Positions 1 to 14,000 of a stretch of DNA of 64,000 bases are shown piece after piece (the stretch's first letter is position 1; each line of letters starts with the position of its first letter). Source of the stretch: Arcuatula senhousia (Eukaryota > Mollusca > Bivalvia > Mytilida > Mytilidae); the NCBI GenBank assembly GCA_963971305.1, contig OZ020303.1, positions 43,388,106-43,452,105 on the forward strand, read 5' to 3'. The notes beneath the pieces are model-generated. The model made no database searches. It was not told the DNA's origin and saw only the letters and a program-made list of their open reading frames with translations. The position numbers and the translations under genes are program-made.

Positions 1-737
1 AAAAATATTTTTTATATGTGTTTTACTGTTTGCATAGTTAACGAGTTTTTTTTACTTACCTGTGTCATACCTGTAAATTTACCTGGGACTTATGGACTGT
101 TTTATGCATGAAAATGTTTTCTGAAGTTTTATGTTTACTGCAGTATTATTGTTACAAATTTTTATTCTTGTTCAGTGGTTTAAAAATATTAAATTATAAA
201 TACTTATATATTTTCACCTTTATTTGCACCTGTACAGGTAAAAATTACTCATAAACACTAACAAATAAAAAAAATGGAAACTAGAGAATCCAACAATACA
301 CATACATATAACTTTTATTGGTCTATGATAAAAAATGACAGAGATATGCTCATTTGAACTTAGTATGCACATTTAGTCATTTTTGATATTTTTTATGCAG
401 CATTACATAATAAAACAATAGAAATTATATTGGCAGCTGAAGGGCTAAGTATTTTTTCAAAAGGTTGGTGTGTTGACATCCGTTGCACATCCTGGGTACG
501 GACCTGATATATTAGACAGCACTATGATCTTTTTAAGTAAAAGTTTTTACTTAATATGTATTGTTGGTATTTTCCACAACAAGATTTGACATTTTTTGTG
601 TCAGATGTAAAAAATTATTAGTTTCGGTCTTTTGTGATCTATCTTTACACATGTATAGATTTGTGTATCATGTGTATATATGTATTTAGAAATTACACAA
701 TAGCTGTATATGATCTTTCCATTTCTTGGATATTTTT
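1..737. other. DOCK intron, AT-rich, nothing recognised
   Basis: This is intronic sequence upstream of the first DOCK exon in the window. It is strongly AT-rich and has only short random open frames. I see no exon with splice sites and homology, no RNA gene and no transposon end before the repeat element that begins near 738. Confidence 0.6.
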
Positions 738-1717
738 ATGGCCCGACCACGTATGTGGATCGGACATATAGTTTTACCCTTGTCCGTCCGTCCGTCCGTC
801 CGTACGTCCGTCCGTCCGTACGTCCGTCCGTAACACTTTGGTTAAGTTCTTGGTTAAGGTCCATTACTCGGATAGTAGTTGTTGGGGGTCAATGATATTT
901 CACCACCAGATGGGTCTTGGGTAGGGCTACACCACCCACTAGAAATTAGGTCACTGTGACCTATATTTTATGCATGAACGACTTCGGTTAAGTTCTTGGT
1001 TAAGGTCCATAACTTGGATACTAGATGTTGGGGGTCAATGATATTTCACCACTAGATGGGTCTGAGGTATGGTGACACCACCCAATAGAAATTAGGTCAC
1101 TGTGACCTATATTTTACGCATGAATGACTTCGGTTAAGTTCTTGGTTAAGGTCCATTACTCGGCTACTAGATGTTGGGGGTCAATGATATTTCACCACCA
1201 GATGGGTCTTGGGTAGGGCTACACCACCCACTAGAAATTAGGTCACTGTGACCTATATTTTACGCATGAATGACTTCGGTTAAGTTCTTGGTTAAGGTCC
1301 ATAACTTGGATACTAGATGTTGGGGGTCAATGATATTTCACCATTAGCTGTGTCTTAGGTAAGGTGACACCACCCAATAGAAATTAGGTCACTGTGACCT
1401 ATATTTTACGCATGAATGACTTCGGTTAAGTTCTTGGTTAAGGTCCATAACTTGGATACTAGATGTTGGGGGTCAATGATATTTCACTACTAGATGTGTC
1501 TTAGGTAAGGTGACACCACCCACTAGAAATGAGGTGACTATGACCTATATTTTACGCATGAATGACTTTGGTTAAGTTCTTGGTTAAGGTCCATATCTTT
1601 AATACTACATGTTAGGGGTCAATAATATTTCACGTATCCCAGGTAATGCACATTGAGGGTCGATGATATTTCAAGAACGGGAGGGCCATCCTGTGGCTCA
1701 TAGACACATTTTCTAGT
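738..1717 (+). mobile_element. Hairpin-capped tandem-repeat element, 146-bp core (copy 1)
   Basis: The element opens with an imperfect hairpin (CCGACCACGTATGTGGATCGG), followed at once by a (CCGT)n microsatellite. About six units of a 146-bp repeat follow; the motif ACTT(C/T)GGTTAAGTTCTTGG recurs near 835, 981, 1127, 1273, 1419 and 1565. It ends with GGGAGGGCCATCCTGTGGCT and CATAGACACATT. A second copy with the same ends lies at 58479-59560 in a ROCK intron, which fixes the boundaries. It has no coding capacity. The plan resembles bivalve 'pearl' elements and Helentron-associated non-autonomous elements; that assignment is inference. Confidence 0.75.
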
Positions 1718-1887
1718 TTTTACCTCTCTTCCTGCTCAGAATTCCGCTCTCTGTCCTTTTATTCTTACAGATTGGTTTCTGGAGCATAACTTTTAATCCC
1801 TTGATAGAATTTCATTTTTTCGGGGGTCAATCGTTAAGTTTTTGCCCCATGTTCTGATATCATCCTATAATCATACAATTTCTACAG

Positions 1888-2044
1888 GGAAAGAAATCTT
1901 TGGCCCAGTATTCACAACAGACATTGAAGAAAAGTGTAGACATGAAATCTAAGCTCGAGGAGGCCATACTAGGAAGTTCCAATGCCAGAATGGAAATGAT
2001 GAGAAGACGTCAAAACTCATCAGCATCCTTATCTGGAATGGCAG
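1888..2044 (+). CDS. DOCK7: DOCK exon 1 of window
   Basis: The acceptor is TTTCTACAG and the donor is G|GTAATA. It encodes [20 protein letters not shown] through [11 protein letters not shown] and ends in phase 1. The stretch [19 protein letters not shown] is DOCK-C-like. Confidence 0.85.
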
Positions 2045-5000
2045 GTAATAAGATATAAGACATAATGATGGTTTTGGCTCACTTGGCCGACCTTTCTATT
2101 TCCAGCTTATAAGTATTTTCGAAGATCAGGTGAGCAATTCAGGCTCCTGGGAGCCTCTAGTTATGTCCCTTCTACCAAAGAATGGGGTATATAATGTTTT
2201 TGTTCATTTGTTCATCCATGTGTCCAAATCAAGGCTATTTTCAGGTGTAAGTGAACACTGTTTTTACACACATCATTATAACTTCAATTTAATTTAATTT
2301 AAATTTAATTTCAAAATCAATATTTTTTCTGTTTGAATGGATCAATTTTGTATTACAAACATTCATAATTTGCTGTATTCAATTAAAAAAATATTGATAT
2401 TGATAATGTAAATGTATTTTATCATCAGTTTTGAAACACATGTCAGACATTGTATAAAATGCATTCATGTTGTTTCATTTATTTTCATGGGTACCAATTT
2501 CATGGTTTGATGAAATATGATAAGTTCGTGGCTTCTTAAATTCTCAAGTCTTGAGCATACAGAACAGGGGTTGGTGACGGATGGAGGGCGGGGAAAAAAA
2601 CTTTCATAACAGTTTTCTCAGCAACTACTAATCACAGCCAGTTGGTATACAGCATCAGGGTGGGGGTCCCAAAAAGTGGGATTTTGTTGCTCATCTTCTT
2701 CCTGTTTAACGAAATCCAGCCATTTCTGTCTTTGACCCATTTTTATATGACCGCAAAAAATTTGCGGACGTACAATGGTATGATGCTGTCGTCGTTGTCG
2801 TTGTCGTCGTCGTCTGGGGACATTTGGTTTCCGTGCGATAACTTGAGTAAATATTGACCAATTGTTATGAAATTTTTATATGGTGTTTGTAACCACTAGA
2901 GGAAGTTTCCTATTGTATTTGGGGTTGGTGGCCCCTACCGTTTCAGAAAAAAGGGCCAAAAGGGGCTTATACGGGTGTATTGACAAAACTGTTGTAGAAT
3001 GTTTATTATTCATTTGATTTTGAAAATTCTTTTTTTATTGAATTCCTTATTAAATTCTGTCAACAAAATGTCTAAATGGTTTTGATGTATATTGAACCGT
3101 TGCATTGCTACAGGGGGCCAAAGACAGGCCACACCCAAAAAATCAACTTTTTTATTTGTGGTCCAATTTTCAAAATCTTTTTTTCATTGGAATCCTTGTG
3201 AAAATCCCCTGATTTGAAATATCTCTTACTGTTTTTGAGATATAAGGGGTCGAAGGGGCAAAAAACGCCATTTTTAAAAGTTGGTCAAGGCAAATGGTTT
3301 TTCACAAGAAATTTAGCTATAGTGGGCCAGCCAATTGTTATGAAGTTTAAATATGATGATTATATACACTGAAGGAAGCTTTTTATTGCATTTTGTGGTC
3401 CTATCCTTTTTTTAAAAAAGGGCCAAAAGGGGCTTAATCATGTCAAAAATGTCAATGAATATAGAAATTTTTTTTTTTCTATTAAATGTTATTGTAAATA
3501 TATATGTGTCAAATATGCATTTTAACCCTTGCCGTGCTGTGTTGTTTTACTTGGTTCTAGTGCTCACTGCTGCATTGTTTTGGTTAAAAACAACAAATTA
3601 CCACTATATAACTTCAAACAGTTGTAGAAATAAAACCAAACAACATATAACTTTGATAATTTATATGGAAGTACATTTATGACAAAGCTTCAAAATTATA
3701 TAATCAACAACACAATATGGTTTCCATGGTAACCAAGTCATTCATGTTTTCCCGTAAAAAACATTTTTTGTAGCGTTTCTTTCATTTATTGTTTTTTTAA
3801 ACAAATAAATTGTAGAATAAATGAAATGATTTGATAATTTAGGAATAAAAAGTGTCAAATGAACCAATTTCTCTCAAAATATTTACTAATAAGCCTTTAA
3901 GATAAAAATTATACATTGTATAAAGGATACTATTATTTTGTTAAAAATAACAATTTTTGTAAACAAATAAATATATGAAGTGAGCTTTGGACACCTGACT
4001 TAAACTAATGTGAACAATACTTGAAACATGTAAGTACATTTTCAATTAAATAACAGTTGTAAACATACATGTATATATCATTTCTGTTAATATAACATCA
4101 AAACAAATATTGCAGTTGATACAAGAATGTACATAGTACAGAAATCATTCTTCTTCATTTGCTATTTCAAGCGCGTGTATGCCAGGATATATTCCTGTTT
4201 TGTGTGGTACAGTTCAAAACATAACAAGGAACAATGCATAATATTACTTCACATTGATATGCACTCTCATGTCCAGGAATTTTAGGCTTTTGTTCTTCTG
4301 CAGACTAAATTTCTCGTTCAGCAGGGTTACACACAACACATTGTCTCGAAACAGTGCGTCCATTTGGTGATATTTTATGGGGAAAATGCCTTCCAGAAAG
4401 TCTTTATAGTTGAAGAGAGGATCATGCATTCAGCCACTTTTCTATTTATGTCTTTACACTCAATCAACAGACTGATAAGTTTTCTTCAGAAAATTCTTTG
4501 GAGCATCGGTGTTTCTTCGTTAACATTTTCCTTGTAAAGTATGTAGGCATTCAATGTTGCAAGGCTGCAAACGTGAAAAAATACTTTCTTTCACCACTTG
4601 AGTGTTTGTATCAACACCCTGCCATAAGATACCATTTGATCAGTCCTGGATACAGAAAATAAGAAAATCAAATACTTTCATTATAAATACAAAAAACATG
4701 TCAGAGAAATAAGTGTCAAAAATCAGACGCATCGTAATGCACACATGCTGCTTCATATATTGATGAATCAACAAATAACACAATAATCCATTTAGTAAAT
4801 GTAATATAAGCAGGTATTTTGAACATATGAATATGTCTTTGTAAAAATATATAATTACCAACCAATAAAGTCATTTTGAGCTAATAGAATGTGTTATTAT
4901 TGAGAATGGAAAGCTTAAATAAATGTACATTATGTAAAAAGTTTCATGATGAAGTGACAACCTTAACCTACATGTGATGCATATAGTTACATTTATGCAA

Positions 5001-8000
5001 AGACTGAAAAACTAACATGTCAACACCTCCTTTCAGCTTATTGTACTCTGTGACAAGTTTTGGATGATAAATCTCTTCCCCAATGGTTGGATCAGGTTTA
5101 CCAATACCTGAAATCATATGTTAAAGGCAATCTTAAGTATTTTTTTTTAAAGTCTAGTGTAGAAGTGTAATTGCCAGCAAATTCATGGTACAATTGTTTT
5201 TTTTATCAAGTGTAACTGTGTTATAACTTGGTCAACTCAGAATAAAGTAGCTTATATGTGTTTAAATCTTGAATTCCTGAGACAGAAATATAAGCATCGT
5301 ACTATGTACATGTACGAATAAGAATACTACGTTAATGTACAAATGTATATATATGGTACATGAATTTGTGTGTGTATGTATTTTTTTTTTATCAGAAGTT
5401 ATCACAGTTTAAATAGTTACACTTACAAACATGTACATGTACTGTTTTTTTAAAAAGATTTATGAAAAAAATGTACGTCAAAATATGAATTTTACTAACC
5501 AATAAATTCAGATGAAGAGACTGTGGTAAGCACCATAACAACTTTGCTATTATGGTATTTAGTTTACACTAAGAGTTCCAGAGTTTGCAACAACTGAAGT
5601 CTACTTTGCGAGGTACAGCAGCATCTTTTATAAGTTGAGGAATGCCTTTCTGATTAGATCGAACAGTTCCAGTTGTACCAACACCTAGTTCCTATAAGTC
5701 TTGAAATAGCTGAGGAGATGTGTAATAGTTTTCAAATACAGGATATGTCCTCGTCCATAAAAGCCTCTTAGTAAGTCCATGGTTAGGTCATAAGTTGATC
5801 TATTTTGACTTAATTGGTGGTGTGGAAGATTTCCCAGTATAAAGTCAAAAGCTAGAACAGAAGCCATTCGTTGCATCACAAATCATATAAGCCTGTCATG
5901 GTTGTAAACTCAAAAGGTTAGTTGCCTCTCCATGGTACCATTCCATCCAGTGCCAGCTGATGATATGGGTAATAGGCATGTATGAAACTTGACACGATTT
6001 GCTTAAAGATGTCTCCAAGTTTGAACAATGGGTTATAATTGGCAAGTCCACGGGGTACATAGAAGTTGTTGTCATTTAGATGGAGGAAAGTTAAAATCAG
6101 TAAAAATCTATCTCTTGCCATACAGTATCCAAAGAATGGTGTACTTGTGATAGGATACCATTAGTCTGTGACATCAATCTGGGAAACCAGTCCCATAGCT
6201 AGAATCAGGACAATGAAAACTCTTATTTCATTTTACAGTTGTGTTTACCCATTTTCTAAATCTTGACTTCAAAGATAATTGACTGTCTACAGGATACTGC
6301 TCTGCGTATCTTTATGTTTCAACTGATATTTTCTCATAGGTGGATTCATCAATAAAGAGCTTGATATAATCCATGGATGAGTTCCGATCATTTACATCTT
6401 TCAGCATCGTTGTGCAAGTCTGACTGTAAAGAACACGTGGTAAAGAAGGGTGTTCCAGGTCTCCTAATTGCCACTCCTGATCTTCCTCGACGTCATTTTC
6501 AACAATCTCATCATTATCATTGTTTACTTCATTAACTTCGAACCTTTCAAATTCTTCCTCTGTATCATTATCATTAAACAATTCAAAGAAATCTGTGTAT
6601 CCTTCGAGATAATTTACTTCGGCAGCCATGTTGTTTCCAATGTAAATTATGAAACAGCGCCATCTATTTTCCGTATTTTGTTCTGCCGAATTTCATTCAA
6701 ATTTAAGTATTAGAATTATTTTCTACTCAAATCTTACAACTATTTATTTAAATTATTTATTCGCTTTGTAAATGGGTATAACGATTTTTTCTAGACCGCG
6801 TAAATTAGCCATTTTTCTGAAGATTGGTGAAGCGTAAATATAGATTGCCGGCGCAAAATCGAAAGTAGATTTTTTTCTCGATTTGGGGACTGATCTCGGT
6901 TTTATTTGACACTTTTCTAAATTTTACCAAGAATGAAAAGATTTTCATAAATATATTTCAGTAAAATATCGAATCAGTTGATCCGATTGTTTTAAATCAA
7001 CGGGGATTTTCAATTACGAACCTCGGGTATTAATTTTTAGATCTAGGGAATTTCCAACACCACGTGACATAAAAATATTTATAAAAAGACAATTATATAT
7101 TTTGTTTATTTCTCACGTTGTTTCAAAAAAATTCACTGAAAAGTCAAGTAATAATAATGTTCTTGATTCCTATATGGATTAAATTTCAACAAGACATGTC
7201 TTTCCTTCAAAATCCAGAACTTTCGTGACCATGTTCTATTTTTAGTACAAGCCCGGATATATCCGGGCTCAGCACTGAGCAATTGGAGGGTGGATCCCGG
7301 ATATATCCGGGCTCAGCATGGCAAGGGTTAAAGTCCACCATAGGTTGCATGTGTCAAAAAGCTTTATAAGTCCACCATGGGCTGCATGTGACCAAAGCAA
7401 TAGACTATCCATATTGGGCCTCCTATGTACAGGGTTCAACTTGTTGCGGTCGTATCATGCTGCGCTCGGCGTAGCTTTTTATTTTGTTTGATCTTTCCAG
7501 CAATATGTACAAACCATGGATATAAAAATAGTATTATATATTTCAGAAAAACCAAGAAAATAATGAATCTACGAAATTTTGTTACTTGCTTATTTATCTT
7601 GAAAATCTATTGTAGGTGAAAGATCTTCAATCTCAGCATCAAGTGGAGATGGTGGTAGACTACGATGGAGAAAAGATCAACTTTTGTATAAACCTTCCAT
7701 GGAACAAAGTGATGTGTATGTATCTTGATAACTGTGGGGGTGGGTAGGAGGGGGTCTCATCCCGCTTTCCTGTAAAAATAAATACCAAAGGGGGCTTTAC
7801 CGATTACATAAATGACCATTCCCAGATCCCACTACCTAAAAATCCCGAATTCCTGCAGTTTTATCTGTAAAATCTGGAATTCCCACAGATTTATCTGTAA
7901 AATCCTGAATTCCCGCAGTTTTATCTGTAAAATCCTGAATTCCTGGTGAATAAAAAGGCCTTTCCTGCTGTCCTGGAAAAGGTCCTACTGACCCTCAACT

Positions 8001-11000
8001 ATGTTAGATTGAATCTGTAAATATGATAATACATGGATGTAGGCATGCAATAGAGACCAACTTTAATATTCCTTCACTACTTTCAAATTTCTAAAGGAAG
8101 CTATCTAGCTATTCATATTACCTGTCCATCTTTCTAAGTCTTTAATATGCACAACTCCTCTTGAACTGCTTGATGTTCTTTGATGAAAAATAAAGCAAGT
8201 ACTTGGTGTGGAAATGTGCATAAGGAAAGTTTAGAAATGGGGATAAAGAAATTGCATTACTCTCATTGATCATTCAGGGGAGAAAATTGGGAGCTTTTTT
8301 CCCAAAAATCAATATAGAGTATAAAATGGATCATGATTGGAATACTATCCATAAGCTTGCCTGCAGTTTTAGTTATTGCTAATTGGTCCACAATTACTTG
8401 GCTTTTATTTAAGAATTAGCTGTTAACATTGTAAAGTGAATTTTGAAAGTGATTTATAATTATAGGTTGTATGCTGTAAGCTATTGTCTCGCACATTGGA
8501 TCCCTCCTTGGGATGCATGTATTTTATCTGGTATCATAGATTTTGATAGGCTGTCTCATAAATGCACAAGTCTACATTTGAAATTAACATAATTTTAGAT
8601 CAAAACCTAGAGATGTTGAGGCAGATGCTCACATAGAAGGCAATCTAGCAGCAGAGATCAGCATGATTTGTCTGGATACCATAGAACTTATAACCCAGGT
8701 AATACAACCTATATCTTAATAATATATGAAAGGATATGGAGTAAATGAACATGAGACTACAATGCATGAATTAACTCCAACTGCAATTAAGTTTTATGAG
8801 CTGTATGGCCGTTTCGGAAATCTATTCCTCATCAGCAGCACTAGAACTGAATCCAAACTGAACATATTTTAACATTCTCCAATTCTCCAATTTATGCGAA
8901 TTAAAAATGTGTACCATGGTATTTTTAACTGGAAACAATTTTAGGACATGTGACAGATCCCCTCCTTGAATTGGCAAAAAAAGATTTTTCTACTCAAATG
9001 TTAGGTGATATTCACAAACAGTGCTTACTTACATTTATAAAAATGAAATATGTTGGCACTATATTAAGGAGCCAAGGCATCTCACAGTTAAAGCTTCAAT
9101 ATTTTATTTCAGATTGCAAGAGCTAATGGCCATAACCAGTTATTGAGTAGTGCCCTGAAAGTATTACTGCATAGCTTTGGTCTGAACCAGAGTACTTTAG
9201 TATTACAGAATATGTTTGCATCCCAGAGGGCACTTGTTACTAGGGTAAGACTTAAAAACTTTAATCTTTGAAAAAATGGGATAAGCTTAAAAAGAATTTT
9301 ATTATGTCTTTTAAACTTAAATATTTGGTGTCTGTGAAGTACATGTATATGGAAAAAAAGTACATGCAAATATGCAATCATTATCTGTAAATCAAAGAAG
9401 GATAATTTAAAATTTTGAAAAGTAATACCCGCAAAATAAACATTAGGATTGAATGCACAAATATTAGCAACTACAAAAATAAATGTGTTTACAGTATTAC
9501 TATAGCTTAATTTAATTAATTATATTTTCAGTATCTGGATCCATTGTTTGAAGAAGAAACAGAGCAGTGTGCAGATCTTTGTCTTCGTCTCCTGAAACAT
9601 TGTAGTTCCTGTATTGGTAACATCAGATCACAGGCCAGTGCTTCACTTTACATGCTGATGAGGCAGAACTTTGAACTTGGAAATGTAAGTAGATATATGC
9701 AGTCTATGACAATTTATACATTTTGTGGAATTTGTGCTGTTGCCTTATGTCTATTTATTGAGTTGTACGAGTATTCATAGGTGGGCGTAGAACAGGCGGG
9801 GCTGGGCGAGCATCCTCCTGTTTGACAGAAAAATTTGGTTAGGAATTTTATGAAACAAGAGGTCACAGAAGATTTTTTAAAACTTTTCACCCTCCCGTTT
9901 GAAAATTTCTTTATCTGCCACAGGTACTACATGTAAATGTAAAGCCAAAAATATTTGTTTGTCATCCATGAAAAGAAAGAACTGATAAGGAACATGCAAT
10001 TTTGTTTATATGTCCACTCAATGTACATATTTCAAATGCAGGTATACATGTATAACAACAAATGCAAAGATATATTCGTCCTTAAAAATTGTAATATAAC
10101 TGTGATTAAGTACTATGTATAACTTCAAATGTTTGAGATACTTCAATGAATTGTGTTTTTTTTTCTCAATTCAGAATTTCGCCAGAGTTAAAATGCAGGT
10201 AACCATGTCATTGAGTTCTTTGGTTGGACAGAATCAAGACTTCAATGAGGAATACTTACGTAAATCTCTGAAGACCATTCTCACATATGCAGAGTCGGAT
10301 TACGATTTGCAGGAAACAACTTTCCCGGAACAGGTGAGGTTTATTTTCGGGTGAAATTAAATTTTAGATGTCATGATATGTATAATTTTGACAAGAATGT
10401 CTATATTTATCGAAACAAAATTTAACCATCTGTAATTGTAGCCTACTTTAAATGAACCTGCTTAAATATATTTTAGTGGAGACTTTGAAGTTAGTTGAAG
10501 TTAGTTTTACAGCTTTAGTTATCTAAAACAAATTCTGTGCATATTTATTGTAATTTGATACCATATACCAGGTTATTTCAGCGTGGGTAAATTTTCACAA
10601 CAGTTGTGTCATAAGGTATGTGAAATTATTTTAAAGGTTTTATTTTGCAGTTTGTGAATGTGTTTAAGGTTAGTGAGGACACCTGTCATGTGACCAAAAA
10701 CAGCTAAAAATGCAAAAAACAAGTGCAAATGTCACAAATACCTTGAAACTTGTGTTAAATAGTTTCATTTAATAAAACTTAATCAAAATAAATTAATTTT
10801 AATACAAATAAAACAACTATTCCTTCATAAATAAAATTTTCAAATAAAACAAGGGAGATAATCTATTTGAAAAATGGCCAAAAAATTACAAAGATTTGTA
10901 TTGTAGAAATAAAAGTAAGCTGGTGACCCCCAGTTTTTATTGTTTTATTTCAAAATATATTGTATTTCATTGATTTTTATCAAATGAAAATAAAATTTTA

Positions 11001-14000
11001 ATTCGTGGATTTTTTCTGCGACAAGATTTTATGCTAATTATTTGGCATTTCCTATATAATCTATAGTAATTTGGGAAAACTTTGAGCCTTAATTTTGGGA
11101 AAACAAGCCTGGAAAGGGGGTCCAATATTTTTACACAAGATAAAGTGTATACCTTATATTAATATATTAAAAAATTGGACATTTTAAATTCGGCATTATT
11201 TTTGGGGTTAGGTGTCCTCACTAACCTTAAATATGATTTGCGCTAGATGGGTATTTTTTTCCCGGATTTCAATCAACCCATGAAAATAAGCAAAAAATAA
11301 ACCACTGTGAAAATGACTCACTATACAGTGTTTACTTGCTGAAAAGCACTTCTTTATAGGTTTATTTCACTAAAATAAAAACCCTTCATACAAAGATACC
11401 CCATTTTCTTTGTCACAGGTGAAGGATCTTGTATTTAACCTACACATGATCTTGTCTGACACAGTCAAGATGAAGGAATTCCAGGAAGACCCTGAAATGT
11501 TACTAGATCTGATGTATCGTATCGCCAAGGGTTACCAGAACTCTCCTGATCTTAGATTGACCTGGCTACAGAATATGGCCAGTAAACATAGTGAGGTAAG
11601 AATTTAATCTATCTAGATTATATTTAGATAATTTACCTTGAATAAATCTTTAGCTTTTTATTGGCCAGATTTCACGGAGTGAAAAATTGTAACAATTTTT
11701 TCAGCAACTACTTATCACAACTACTTGATATTTAGTATACAGCATCAGGGTGGGGTCCCATAAAGTTGGATTCAATTTCAGGTCTGTCACTCACCTACTT
11801 CTTGTTTAACAAAATCTGTCCATTTTTGACTTTGACAGGTTTTATATATTGTATTTAGATAATACATACTTTTATTTATCTTTGCATTTTACTGCTAGTT
11901 GTCCCCTCAGATCAAAAGGTAACTTTTAATATGAGGTCGCTGGTATTCAATGAATTTTAATGGTAGGTCGTTGTAACCAAATGGAGCTTGAAAGTACCTC
12001 TAAAAAGCCCTCTAGAAGCAGGTCGTTTTAAGCTGTATGGAAGCCCAAAAATCTGTAATTTATTTTCATTTTTATTGTAGAGAGGAAACCATGCAGAAGC
12101 TGCTCATTGCTGTGTACATGCTGCAGCATTGATTGCTGAATACCTGAACATGATTGAGGATAAACCTTACTTACCTGTAGGATGTGTGGATTACCAGGTA
12201 ATTATACCCCCAGTTGTGGGAGAGCGGGCTATATTGCAATCACCTTGTCTGTCTGTCTGTCTTTTATAAACTTTCGCAATAGATTTGTCGGCATCTACCG
12301 TAGGCATTGATTTCAAATTTGATACACAGCTTTAATATGATGAATTGTTACATGCCCTACCTTTCAAGGTCATAATAGCATCTACTTACTGTTTTCCAAA
12401 TGGTTGAGTGGTGGTATCCTTAGCACAATTTAAGTCTTATGTTCTGCCGAAGGCAAGCAGGAATATTCTCTATTAACTAAGTTGAGGTCCACTACATTTT
12501 AAAATTACAGCTCATTTTTGAGGAGATTGGGGCTTACTTACTGGCTTAACTATTGATTAAAAATAATTATTTCAAAGATAAACTGACCAATGAAAGAAAG
12601 AAGCATGTAACACTGGAATAGTGACCTTATCTATACTACTAAAATAACGAAGCGTTTTTTGTTAGCCGGGTTGCAGCTTAAACAACAAATGCTACGACTA
12701 AGCTTCATATATCAAAAATAGGGGATGGTTGTGCCCTTTGAAAATTTCATTAGCACATATGCAATTATGTCTGCAATTTGCTAATTAACCTAATTAATTG
12801 ATCCGGAAATGCTATAGCCGTCATCGTTTCGGAATTGCATGTAAGAACAAGTTTTACTAAAAAGCGCTAGGAAGCGCCCGGGTTGGTATTTAGCACCCGA
12901 GACTAAAAAAGTTTATTCTTATCTGTAAATGAAAAAGTAAAGGGTCATATATTGTTACAAAATTATTTAATCAATCTATATATTAGCCTAAAAAATACTT
13001 AAAAACTAGAAGTACATGTAGAGGTAAAATATCTTCAGTGCCGGTTCGATATTTTGTCCCCCCCCCTTTTTTACAATGTTGGAAATTATTTCCCCTGTTT
13101 TCAGACAAGTACAAAAAAAAATCCCACAATTATGCTAGATATTTAAAAGATTTTATATAAAAGATTATATTGGTAAGTTTAGTAAAAAATTTGCTAATTA
13201 ACCTAATTAATTGATCCGGAAATGCTATAGCCGTCATCGTTTCGGAATTGCACGTATGAACAAGTTTTACTAAAAAGCGCTAGGAAGCGCCCGGGTTGGT
13301 ATTTAGCGCCCGAGACTAAAAAGTTTATTCTTATCTGTAAATGAAAAAGTAATGGGTCATAAATTGTTACAAAATTATTTAATCAATCTACATATTAGCC
13401 TAAAAAATACTTAAAAACTAGAAGTATGTGTAGAGGTAAAATATCTTCAGTGCCGGTTCGATATTTTGTCCCCCCCTTTTTATACGACCGCAAAAAATTT
13501 GCGGACGTATAATGGTATGATGCTGTCGTCGTCGTTGTCGTCGTCTGTTAACTTTAGTGTATACACGATAACTTTAGTTCTAGTTATCCAAATGCAATGA
13601 AATTTGACAATGATATTTCTTACCATTAAAGGATGGATGGGATTGATTTTGGGAGTCCCCCCTTTTTTCGTTTGGAAATTAAGGGCCAAATAGGGCCAAA
13701 ATTGTAACTTTTTTGTTTGTTCTTACAAAAACTTTTTCAAAATCTTCTCCTCTGAAACTACTGAACAGAATTCAATGAAACTTGGTATGATTGATCATTA
13801 GGGTGTCCTGCACTATAGTAATGTTTCAATTTCTGATTCGTCAAAAAACATGGCGGCCGTGGCTAAAAATAGACCAGGGGGGTCAGACTACTGTTTTTGG
13901 CTTGTAATTCAAAAAGTATAAGGGATAGATGAAATCTGATGCCACCCTACTGCTTCAGGATCAAAAGTTCTACAAAGTCTCCATTTGGTCGAAGTTGTCA

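Larger units (their letters stand above)
2744..7492 (+). mobile_element. TACGACCGC-family repeat element, split by a piggyBac insertion
   Basis: The 5' end is the near-palindrome around TGACCGCAAAAAATTTGCGG, followed by a (TCG)n microsatellite. The 3' end is TTGCGGTCGTATCATGCTGC, then GCTCGGCGTAGCTTTTTATT. The terminal GACCGCAA and TTGCGGTC are inverted. Internal sequence (GGGGCCAAAAGGGGC words) matches copies at 13481-17226 and 17738-19582. The piggyBac element at 3526-7327 interrupts it. No coding capacity is seen. Confidence 0.7.
2045..7615. other. DOCK intron with nested transposons
   Basis: The intron holds a hairpin/tandem-repeat family fragment (about 2581-2743), a larger repeat element (2744-7492) and, inside that, a piggyBac-type element (3526-7327). 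I see no host exon in it. Confidence 0.7.
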
